Shown one piece after another: positions 32,495 through 40,126 of a DNA stretch of 47,953 bases. The stretch spans positions 1 to 47,953 of the forward strand of contig JAUIIK010000025.1 in the NCBI GenBank assembly GCA_030431755.1, given 5' to 3'. The translations under genes and the position numbers were made by a program. This DNA is from Chloroflexia bacterium. Lineage in GTDB: Bacteria; Chloroflexota; Chloroflexia; Thermomicrobiales; CFX8. Numbering within the stretch: position 1 is the stretch's first letter; each line of letters opens with the position of its first letter. The notes beneath the pieces are model-generated. The model was not told where the DNA came from. It made no database searches and was given only the letters and a program-made list of their open reading frames with translations.

Positions 32495-33067
32495 TTGGAA
32501 GACCGTCTCGAAGCCTGGATTGACGAGCATATTGCGCTCTACCTGCGCCATTGGGTGCTGGTGTCGTCGATCTTGTCGCTGGCGGTCGTCGGCGGGGCAG
32601 TGGCGATCCCGCTGCTGGCGGCGGGCGGGTACGACACGCTGGCCTGGGTGGGTTACAAGGTCTACCGGCTGATCTGCCCGCAGCAACCGAGCCATTCCTA
32701 CTTTATCGCCGGCGAGAAGATGGGCTTCGAGCACCGCGAAACGGCGATGTTCCTCGCCGCCGCAATCGCCGGGCCGCTCTACGTCGGCCTGAAGCAATTG
32801 GGCTTCAAGCGGCTCAACGGCAAGCTCGTGCTGGTGCTGATTATCCCGATCCTCTATGACGTCTTCAGCCAGATCGTCGGTATCCGCGACAGCAACGGCT
32901 TCTGGCGCTCGGTCACTGGCGGATTGGCCGTCTTCGCCATCGCCGGTTGGCTCTATCCCCTCGTCGATGCCGACTTCCAGAAGGCGCTTGCCACGATTCA
33001 TCGCAAGCAGGCCCGCCGCGAACGCCAGGCGCACCTCGTAGAGCAAGAGCCGGTCGCGGCCGACTGA
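32495..33067 (+). CDS. DUF2085-type membrane protein
   Basis: 190 residues from TTG 32495, preceded by AAGGAC. Helices are seen at ~20-43, ~85-101, ~110-128 and ~135-153, with a cytoplasmic basic tail. YRLICPQQPSHSYFIAGEKM matches the conserved Cys-Pro-His-Phe-Gly loop of DUF2085 proteins. The usual downstream CxRC(T/S)G motif is replaced by FEHRETAMF, so a Cys pair that may bind metal in other members is lost. Function of the family is unknown. It follows the repeat region and has no operon partner. Confidence 0.65.
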   Translation: MEDRLEAWIDEHIALYLRHWVLVSSILSLAVVGGAVAIPLLAAGGYDTLAWVGYKVYRLICPQQPSHSYFIAGEKMGFEHRETAMFLAAAIAGPLYVGLKQLGFKRLNGKLVLVLIIPILYDVFSQIVGIRDSNGFWRSVTGGLAVFAIAGWLYPLVDADFQKALATIHRKQARRERQAHLVEQEPVAAD

Positions 33068-33140
33068 GCGCCTCCGCGATCGCTGGCCGGGGACGCGATG
33101 TATCTCCTCTCGCACTACCGGGAGTGACGAAAGGTTGACA

Positions 33141-34031
33141 GTGTCGCTCGATGAGCTCACAGACACACTCGAGTGGTTGAATCGCCGGGAAATCTTCGAT
33201 CACGACTCCGAGGACAGGTTGGCTGAAGCTGATGAGCGCGTCGCGCGCTGGCTCGACCATCTCGCGGACCTGAACGAGACGGGACGGGGCGAGATCCTAC
33301 GTGATCTCACCGTGACACAGATTGACAACCTTCTCGTGTACGCCTGGCGAGTCGGACGCGAGCCGTTCAAAGATGAGGTCGAGTTCGATGCCGTTCACGC
33401 GGCCCAAGTCCATCGTCTGCTGGCCGAACGGTTGGAGTTGCTGAGCCGGGCTCACATCGAGCGGATCGGCTCTTCAGGCCCAGATGCGAAAGCAGATCTG
33501 GACGAGACGATCGAATGGATGGCCGCGAACAACGAGGGCAGCAGGCCATACTCACTCTCCCCGCCGGCGCTGGTTTCCTTTCCTGATCGATGGGAAGAAC
33601 GCACGGCAGCGTTCGTCGAGCTACTCTTCGCCGGCTCGCATGACACACGCAAAGCGGTCGTCACGAGACTTTCGGAACGTGGCATCCATCGCCTGTTGGG
33701 TCTCTACAGCGAGAACATGATCGAGCGGACCGACTTCACCGGCGACTGCCGTCTGCTTGTCCCGGCGGCCCGGGCTATGGCGCTTGCCGCGTACGGGACG
33801 CCGGAAGATCAGGATTTCACCTTCTTTCTGCACATCCTCATGCGCAACGCATCCAGGCAACACGGTTGCGACCTGGAGACTGTCCTTAACGACGTCGCCC
33901 GTGAGCTGCCTGAGGTTTCGGGAGAGAGCGCCCAGAGCGTGCCCCGAATCATGCGCGTGTATGCGCGCCAAAATCAGAGCAATCACGGTATCGTGGGCTG
34001 GCTACGGGATCGCTTCAGCAGGGGACCGTGA
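33141..34031 (+). CDS. Protein of unknown function, predicted helical
   Basis: 296 residues from GTG 33141, which has AAAGG 6 bases upstream; TTG 33135 is too close to it. No signal peptide or membrane segment. The sequence is charged and helical throughout (DERVARWLDHLADLNETGRG, FVELLFAGSHDTRKAVVTRL, TFFLHILMRNASRQHGCDLE), and ends in a basic RQNQSNHGIVGWLRDRFSRG. I do not recognise a family. It stands between a DUF2085 gene and the nitroreductases on the same strand, each separated by short gaps. Clear ribosome-binding site and codon bias support a real gene. Confidence 0.7.
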   Translation: MSLDELTDTLEWLNRREIFDHDSEDRLAEADERVARWLDHLADLNETGRGEILRDLTVTQIDNLLVYAWRVGREPFKDEVEFDAVHAAQVHRLLAERLELLSRAHIERIGSSGPDAKADLDETIEWMAANNEGSRPYSLSPPALVSFPDRWEERTAAFVELLFAGSHDTRKAVVTRLSERGIHRLLGLYSENMIERTDFTGDCRLLVPAARAMALAAYGTPEDQDFTFFLHILMRNASRQHGCDLETVLNDVARELPEVSGESAQSVPRIMRVYARQNQSNHGIVGWLRDRFSRGP

Positions 34032-34073
34032 TCGCGCCCGGCATGCACATTGCATCAAGCTAAGGAGTACCAG

Positions 34074-34664
34074 TTGGAATTCCAGGACGTCATTCGCAAG
34101 CGGAAGATGATCCGCAGCTACCTTGATAAGCCGGTCGAGCGGGAGACCGTCGACTTCATCCTCGAAAACGCGATCCGGGCGCCTTCGGCCGGCTTTAGCC
34201 AGGGCTGGGGTTTCCTGGTGCTGGAGGAGGAAGCGGACCGCAAGCGCTTCTGGGAGTCGAACTGGCCGGACCGCGAGGAGGACCGCCGCTGGCCGACGAT
34301 GGAGCACGCGCCGGTCATCATCATCCCGCTGGCCCACAAGCAGGCCTACCTCGACCGCTACGCTGAACCGGACAAGGGCTGGGAGGACAAGGACGAGGAC
34401 CGCTGGCCGGTGCCCTTCTGGCTGATCGACACCAGCTTCGCGGCCGAGAACATCCTGCTGACCGTCACCGATTTGGGACTCGGCGCGCTCTTCTTCGGCG
34501 TCGACACGCCGCGTTTCAGGGAAGCCTTTGGCGTGCCGGAGGCCTATGAGCCGATCGGCGCGATCTCTATCGGATATCCCGATCCGGGCGACCGGCCGTC
34601 GCCGTCGCTCAAACGGGGCCGCCGTGGCATTGAAGAAGTCGTACGTAGAGGGAAGTGGTCATAG
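34074..34664 (+). CDS. Nitroreductase-family FMN oxidoreductase, copy 1
   Basis: 196 residues from TTG 34074, with AAGGAG 6 bases upstream. FQDVIRKRKMIRSYLDKPV is the FMN-phosphate-binding start typical of nitroreductases; RAPSAGFSQGWGFLVL is the second signature; AAENILLTVTDLGLGALFFG lines the flavin pocket. These dimeric enzymes reduce nitro groups, quinones or specialised substrates with NAD(P)H, and relatives include F420 ligase C-terminal domains and BluB. An insertion of about 25 residues around HKQAYLDRYAEPDKGWEDKD is shared with the next gene and marks both as one subfamily. The two genes are 2 bases apart and co-transcribed. Confidence 0.9.
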   Translation: MEFQDVIRKRKMIRSYLDKPVERETVDFILENAIRAPSAGFSQGWGFLVLEEEADRKRFWESNWPDREEDRRWPTMEHAPVIIIPLAHKQAYLDRYAEPDKGWEDKDEDRWPVPFWLIDTSFAAENILLTVTDLGLGALFFGVDTPRFREAFGVPEAYEPIGAISIGYPDPGDRPSPSLKRGRRGIEEVVRRGKWS

Positions 34665-34666
34665 AC

Positions 34667-35260
34667 ATGGAACTTCAGGACGTTATCAACCGGCGGCGGA
34701 TGCACCGCAAATATGATCCCGACCGGCCGGTGCCGAAAGAGACGATCGAGCGCATCGTTCACAACGGGACACGTGCGCCGTCGGCCGGCTTCGCCCAGGG
34801 GCTGGGCTATCTGGTGCTGACCGAGCCCGAGGACCGCCAGCTCTTCTGGGAGGCGACCAACCCGCCCGGTCAGGCCGAGGCGACCGGCTCCCCGCAGCTC
34901 CACGACGCGCCGGTGATCATCGTGCCGCTGGCGCACAAGCAGGCCTACCTCGACCGCTACGCCCAGCCCGACAAGGGTTTCCCGCCCAATTACGAGGAGC
35001 GCTGGCGAGTGCCCCACTGGTACGTCGACACGGCCTTCGGGGCGATGCTGATGCTGCTGACGGTGGTCGATGAGGAGCTGGGCGCGCTCTTCTTCAGCAT
35101 CCGCGACGAGAAGACGATCCACGATGCCTTCGGTGTGCCCGAAGCCTACGACCCGATTGGCGCGATCACGATTGGTTATCCGGCGGCGGGCTCAACGACA
35201 CCGAGCCGCGCCAGCGAACGCCGCGACATCTCCGACGTCGTGCATTGGGGCCGCTGGTAG
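34667..35260 (+). CDS. Nitroreductase-family FMN oxidoreductase, copy 2
   Basis: 197 residues from ATG 34667, with GAGGGAAG inside the end of the preceding gene; GTG 34655 is the alternative start. It resembles the preceding protein across its full length: ELQDVINRRRMHRKYDPDRP, RAPSAGFAQGLGYLVL, the shared LAHKQAYLDRYAQPDKGF insertion, and FGVPEAYDPIGAITIGYP. It probably arose by tandem duplication. The two may form a heterodimer, since family members dimerise through the flavin pocket; that is inference. Confidence 0.9.
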   Translation: MELQDVINRRRMHRKYDPDRPVPKETIERIVHNGTRAPSAGFAQGLGYLVLTEPEDRQLFWEATNPPGQAEATGSPQLHDAPVIIVPLAHKQAYLDRYAQPDKGFPPNYEERWRVPHWYVDTAFGAMLMLLTVVDEELGALFFSIRDEKTIHDAFGVPEAYDPIGAITIGYPAAGSTTPSRASERRDISDVVHWGRW

Positions 35261-35348
35261 CGTCGTCCTGACAGGAGAGGCGACGCACCGCGTCGCGGCT
35301 ACATGACGACCGCCGCACATTGCCCAATGTATGCGCCCTTCAGCCAGG

Positions 35349-35801
35349 CTATGCAGCGCTCGCCAACACGTGCTGGATCTCGGCATAGTCGTAGCTGGTG
35401 ACTTCGTAGGGGTTGCCCCAGGGATCGCGGAAATAGATCGACCAGGCCAGGTCGTGGTCGATTACCTGGTCGCGGGTGAGCGGGTCGCCGTGCCGGTTCT
35501 TGACCGCCACCCGCTCGATGTGATTGAGGAAGTCCATGAACCCGGCGGCGTCGACCCGGAAGGCGACGCGGATGTGGCCGACATACTCTCGCTCGCCCGG
35601 CCCCGCGCCGCGAAAGAGCGCTAGCATCGTCTTGCCGCCGTCGCTGGAGATCATGTGTGGCTCCCCGGCCTCGGCCCAGACCCTCGCCTTCTCGACCGGC
35701 ACGAGCCCAAGCACCTCCCGATACCACTCCAGCGCCGCCTCGAAGTCGGGCACGAACAGTTCGACGTGGTCGATGTGTTGAACGCGGAAGGTTGAGGTCA
35801 T
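35349..35801 (-). CDS. VOC-family (glyoxalase-like) protein
   Basis: 150 residues from ATG 35801; the ribosome-binding site is weak. The two beta-alpha-beta-beta-beta units of a VOC protein are complete: VQHIDHVELFVPDFEAALEW opens the first, HIRVAFRVDAAGFMDFLNHI the second. DHDLAWSIYFRDPWGNPYEV carries the final FxDPxGN motif. His in QHIDH and the C-terminal Glu (AEIQHV) are plausible metal ligands. It is closely similar to the interrupted copy at 37868-38305. The PD40-RTX gene lies between the two copies. Catalytic activity is unknown. Confidence 0.88.
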   Translation of the reverse strand: MTSTFRVQHIDHVELFVPDFEAALEWYREVLGLVPVEKARVWAEAGEPHMISSDGGKTMLALFRGAGPGEREYVGHIRVAFRVDAAGFMDFLNHIERVAVKNRHGDPLTRDQVIDHDLAWSIYFRDPWGNPYEVTSYDYAEIQHVLASAA

Positions 35802-35914
35802 CTGCGGGTCTCGCTTTCGCCTGGCGACTATCCTGCAATGCCACGATAACCTGAGACCTGTGTGCGCACCATCCGATAGATTGTGCATTCTGGACGGAGC
35901 GGTGGAAGTGATGG

Positions 35915-37651
35915 TCACGGACAGTTCGCGAGCGTTTCGCCGTTGATGCAGACATCCTCCTGGCCGCCACCGTCGAGGATGTCCGTGCCCGGGCCGCCAT
36001 CAAGCTGATCCGGGCCGCTGCCGCCCCGCAGCTCGTCGTCGCCATTCTCGCCGGCTAGCTCATCGGCGTTGCCGTTGCCGCGCAACAGGTCGGCGTCCGG
36101 CCCGCCGAAGAGCCGGTCGAAGCCGTCGCTGCCCACGAGCTGGTCCTCGCCCTCGTCGCCGTAGACGGTGTCGTCGCCGGCGGTGACCGGGACATCGTTG
36201 ATGATTCCGTCGCCACAGATCAGGTCATTGCCGCCCAGGCCGCGAAGCGTGTCGTCGCCGCTCAAGCCCGCGATGACGTCGTCTCCCGCCGTGCCGATCA
36301 AGATATCGTCGGAGGCGGTGCCGACGATGGTTGCTACTGCGATGCGGTCGCAGGTGATTGTAGGCAGCGGGTCCTGGGCGAGCTCGTGGGCGAAGATGTC
36401 CTTGCGGTCGTTGGTATCGCCGGAGACCAGATTGGTGGCGCGTGATTCGAAGACGACGAGCCTGCCATCGGCGCTGATGACCGGGCTGACCGAGTTGCCG
36501 TTGGCCTGGCCGCCGGCGCTGCTGACGCTGACCCGCTTGGTCGTGCCGCCGAGCCGGTCGTGGACGAAGATGTCCCGCGAGCGATTGGTGTCGTCCAGCG
36601 CGAGGTTTTCGGCGCGCGATTGAAAGGCGACATAGCGCCCATCCGCGCTGATTGAGGGTTTCGAGCCGACGCCGTGGACACCGTCGCTGGCGATGGTAAC
36701 GCGCGTTGTGTTGCCGAGCTGCATGTCGCGCACGAAGACGTCGCTGAAATTGTTCATATCGCCCGGCGTCAACGTGTCCGACTTTGTCGCGAAGGCTACG
36801 TAGCGCCCGTCGGCGCTGATCGATGTCTCGTAGTGGACCGGGTGGTTCGCGCCGACACCGTCGGTCGAGACGCTGACTAGCGTCGTTGCGCCAGTCTGGA
36901 GGTCGTGGATGAAGGCGTCGCGCTTGCCGCTGTGCGATGCGCCACCGAGGTTGTTGGCGCGGCTGATGAAGACGACGTAGCGGCCATTGGCGCTGATCGT
37001 CGGCGCGTAGCTATCGGCGCTGGCCGGCTCGCCGGCGGAGTTGACGCTCACCAAGCGCAGCTCACCGGTCTGCATATCTTTGACGTAGATACGGTCGAAC
37101 TCGTCCGGCGGGCGATAGCGAAAGGCAACGATGCGCCCGTCGCCGCTTATCGCAGCGTCCTCGCTGACATAGGGTAGCTCCGCGCCGTCCGAGTCCTCGC
37201 TGACGCGGACGGTTGCGCCGGTGTCGCGATCGTGCAGGAAGATGTCGGCGACCCCGTTGGTGTCGTTGGCGACGAGATTGGTGGCCTGCGATTCGAAGGC
37301 GAGCCAGCGCCCGCTGGCATCGAGCGTGGGCTTGAAACTATTGCCGTTGCTCTGGCTGCCGGCGCTGCTGACGCTTACCCGCTCGGTTGCGCCGGCCATG
37401 CGGTCATAGACGAAGATATCGTAGTCGCTGTTCGTGTCATTGACGACGAAGGTGTCCCCCGCCGATTCGAAGGCCACGTAGCGGCCATCGGCGTTGACGG
37501 CGATGTTGCGGCTGTTGTGCGCGCTCTGCCCGCCGTCGCTCGCGACGCTGACGCGCGTGGTGTCGCCGACCTCGGCCGCGGTTGGTGTGATGTAGAGGAG
37601 CATGGCGAGCAGTGAGATGAGCAGGGCAGGAACGATGAGCACCTTGAGCAT
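35915..37651 (-). CDS. Exported PD40-propeller protein with C-terminal RTX calcium-binding repeats
   Basis: 578 residues from ATG 37651; GTG 37711 would add 20 N-terminal residues. LKVLIVPALLISLLAMLLYI then TPTAAEVG is a signal peptide with likely cleavage after TAA. About eight propeller blades follow to ~residue 420, with the recurrent ISADGRYVAFQSRAENLAL and DIFVHDRLGGTTKRVSVSS units. From ~430, glycine-aspartate nonapeptides (GDDVIAGLSGDDTLRGLGGN, GENGDDELRGGSGPDQLDGG) form a calcium beta-roll, ending with a small Cys-containing cap. RTX proteins are normally exported by type I secretion in diderms; here a Sec signal is used. Propeller blades closely match those at 26208-29129. A surface-adhesion or ligand-binding role is inferred. 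Confidence 0.85.
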   Translation of the reverse strand: MLKVLIVPALLISLLAMLLYITPTAAEVGDTTRVSVASDGGQSAHNSRNIAVNADGRYVAFESAGDTFVVNDTNSDYDIFVYDRMAGATERVSVSSAGSQSNGNSFKPTLDASGRWLAFESQATNLVANDTNGVADIFLHDRDTGATVRVSEDSDGAELPYVSEDAAISGDGRIVAFRYRPPDEFDRIYVKDMQTGELRLVSVNSAGEPASADSYAPTISANGRYVVFISRANNLGGASHSGKRDAFIHDLQTGATTLVSVSTDGVGANHPVHYETSISADGRYVAFATKSDTLTPGDMNNFSDVFVRDMQLGNTTRVTIASDGVHGVGSKPSISADGRYVAFQSRAENLALDDTNRSRDIFVHDRLGGTTKRVSVSSAGGQANGNSVSPVISADGRLVVFESRATNLVSGDTNDRKDIFAHELAQDPLPTITCDRIAVATIVGTASDDILIGTAGDDVIAGLSGDDTLRGLGGNDLICGDGIINDVPVTAGDDTVYGDEGEDQLVGSDGFDRLFGGPDADLLRGNGNADELAGENGDDELRGGSGPDQLDGGPGTDILDGGGQEDVCINGETLANCP

Positions 37652-37867
37652 GCGTCCAGCAACCTGCGCCACGAGCAATCCCCCCGCACCCTTCGCGAGC
37701 AGTACGAACACCCAATGATAGCACCGATAGGAATAGACTAATTATCAGTAATTTCTAGGATGTTATGTAGCCGAGAGATAGAGCTGCTGGGGCAATCGCC
37801 GCTTGATGTCTAACTCCACGCTTTGGCGCGCCCGATATCCTCACAACTGTGGGGACATCCCCGATCA

Positions 37868-38305
37868 TTAGCTGAACGCGGCATTGATCTCAGCGCTTTC
37901 GAAGTCGCTGATGTTATGGGTGTTGCTCCAGGGATCACGGCAATAGATCGACCAAGCCAGAGCGTGGCCGATAACCTGATCGTGGGTGAGCGGGTCACCG
38001 TGTCAGCTCTCGACCTTCACCCGTTCGATGTGGTTGAAGAAGTTCACGAACCCGGCGGCATCGACCCGAAACGCCACCCGCTGATGACCAACGAACTCCC
38101 GCTCGCCCGGCCCCTCACCGCGAAACAGCGCCAGCATCGTCGTCCCGCCGTCGCTGGAGATCATGTGCGGCTGTCCCTCATCGGCCCAGAGCTTTGCACT
38201 CTCAACCGGCACCAACCCCAGCACATCCCGATACCACTCCAGAGCCGCCTCGAAGTCGGGCACGAAGAGTTCGACGTGATCGATGTGTTGCACCCGAAAG
38301 CCCAT
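37868..38305 (-). pseudogene. VOC-family gene interrupted by an in-frame TGA
   Basis: The frame from ATG 38305 reads GFRVQHIDHVELFVPDFEAA as in the copy at 35349-35801 and stays homologous up to HIERVKVES. TGA (38003-38005) stands where the intact copy has Arg (RHGDPL). Reading on in the same frame gives HGDPLTHDQVIGHALAWSIY and CRDPWSNTHNIS before TAA at 37868. A C-to-T change in CGA would explain the TGA. The second part has drifted more (FRDPWGN became CRDPWSN), supporting pseudogene status. Selenocysteine insertion is a formal alternative since tRNA-Sec is present, but Arg at this position argues against it. Confidence 0.75.
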
Positions 38306-38584
38306 GGGCTACCGTTCCGTCCAAAACATCTTGACAGACACTTCTCTGCTCCTGCCTTTCGTCAACCCATACACATCGCTTCAAGGTGATATCTGTGGCG
38401 CAGCCATTGGCGCATTTCACCGGTATCACGATATGTGCAAAGGCATTCATTCACACGGCGAATGACACGTCCGACGTGTCTTTCCGGGCATTTGAGCACC
38501 ATTCGACATTGAAATCATGAGGAATGCCTCTGAGCATAATGCCTCGGAAGACGCGGCTGTCCGTTGATGATCCAAGTCAAGAAT

Positions 38585-39934
38585 TCAGAACGGAACGCCA
38601 AAATCTGGAAATCGGTTCTCCAGCAATTGCCGGAGCTGTCTTGTCTCCGAAGGATCCAAGTCACTATCGGCTTTTTGATAGACCACTGCCCAACCAGCCT
38701 GGAGCTTGTCCGCGTGATCCTGAGTTGCCTTGAACAGTTCCACCATGATCGTTGGCATGCCATTGGCATCCCAAATCTGGCGGTTGTCGGGGAACGCTTC
38801 GAGGATTCGCTGCAACTGTTCGATGTTGAGGTAGCTTACGATGGGAAGTACTAGATCTCGACCGACCTGCTCAGCTTGGCGGAAGCTACTTGCATTCGCA
38901 AATCGGTGGACAACGGCATCCGTATAAACCACGGATGGATGCCGACGAACCGTCGCAATGAGTGCGCTAAGCGAAACATCACCGAGTCGCATTTGCGCCG
39001 CTTGCGCGAGTCCTGGGACCGCAATCGCGTCTAGAATAGCAGCGGATTCGTCCGGAAGCTCGCATAGCCTCAGATATTCATTGAGTTTCGAATATTCGGC
39101 AGATCCGATAGCTGAGGTGGCGCTAGGGACCATCGCGAGAACGGCGACAAATCGGCTCAAGCGATCGTCTTCTAACCGCCGGAATTCCTTTGGTAGAGAT
39201 TCAGCGAGAACTTCTTCGCTTATGGCGGGATGCATACGGGCAATTGCCTGAATCCCGACCAAATGTCGCAAGCGCTCGGACTCCGCTATGTCCTCGTGCA
39301 GAGCATACTTCAAGAGCAATAAGATCGAGTTCCTAGTGAGCGCAATTGTGGGCCGATCTAGCGGCCCAGTCTGAAAATGTTGAACGGCCCGATCAATGTT
39401 TGTGGGGAAATACTCTGACCTTACTTCTCGTAGGATCTCATCTCTAGCTGCTTTCCCCTGAACGGGGGCAAGCGACAGGAGATGATTTACGGCGCTGGTG
39501 AGATGGTAGCGAGCTAGTTCAGAGGTTGGCAAATATTCGTCTTCGGCCACATTGAGGGTGGGATGGGCACATCGATTGCGATCTACGCGAAGGCGCTCGA
39601 GGTCCTCGAGTTCTATCGACGTAAACAGCTCGAATTTCTCACCTACCGTGGCGAGAATCGTCCGTTCAAAATTCTGAAGTTGGATAACATCGCTGTTTTC
39701 GCGCCATTTTCGGAAGTCATCTAGGACTTGCCCAGCACGTCTATCCCCATAGAGGTCGAGTTCGGACAACTTTCCCAGCAGATCGAACACGACGGCAATC
39801 CATGTCAAGACTATACATGCGCGATACGCACCCGCACGATAGCACGCGACTGCTTCGGCGATCTGTGACCGTGCTCGATTGTCTCTGCACCTAAGTACGA
39901 GTTCATCCAGATCGGAAAGGTGCAGGCTGCTCAT
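38585..39934 (-). CDS. HEPN-motif protein, possible RNase or abortive-infection protein
   Basis: 449 residues from ATG 39934; TTG 39994 would add 20 residues, but a possible -10 (CATACT, 39995-40000) overlaps it. The N-terminal ~150 residues resemble a HEPN domain: helices QIAEAVACYRAGAYRACIVL and WIAVVFDLLGKLSEL, then R119-x4-H124 (RNRCAH), the R-x4-6-H motif of HEPN ribonucleases. The remaining ~300 residues are helical repeats without assignment. Its codons are much less GC-rich than the neighbours, suggesting horizontal transfer. HEPN proteins are frequent toxins and antiviral nucleases; no MNT-type antitoxin lies beside it. Confidence 0.6.
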   Translation of the reverse strand: MSSLHLSDLDELVLRCRDNRARSQIAEAVACYRAGAYRACIVLTWIAVVFDLLGKLSELDLYGDRRAGQVLDDFRKWRENSDVIQLQNFERTILATVGEKFELFTSIELEDLERLRVDRNRCAHPTLNVAEDEYLPTSELARYHLTSAVNHLLSLAPVQGKAARDEILREVRSEYFPTNIDRAVQHFQTGPLDRPTIALTRNSILLLLKYALHEDIAESERLRHLVGIQAIARMHPAISEEVLAESLPKEFRRLEDDRLSRFVAVLAMVPSATSAIGSAEYSKLNEYLRLCELPDESAAILDAIAVPGLAQAAQMRLGDVSLSALIATVRRHPSVVYTDAVVHRFANASSFRQAEQVGRDLVLPIVSYLNIEQLQRILEAFPDNRQIWDANGMPTIMVELFKATQDHADKLQAGWAVVYQKADSDLDPSETRQLRQLLENRFPDFGVPF

Positions 39935-40126
39935 TCTTGACTCAATGCTCTGAGAAGGAGTTGATCTTGTTGAATGTAGTTGCTCATGACTCAAGTATGC
40001 GACTCATTACCTACCTATAGCAAGTGATCAGGAAATACGAGATTGTATTTAGGTTTCGTGCCCCGCGCTACAATGCCGCCCGGTATCGCATGAGATAGAG
40101 CTTCCACTGTTACAGGGAGGAATTGC

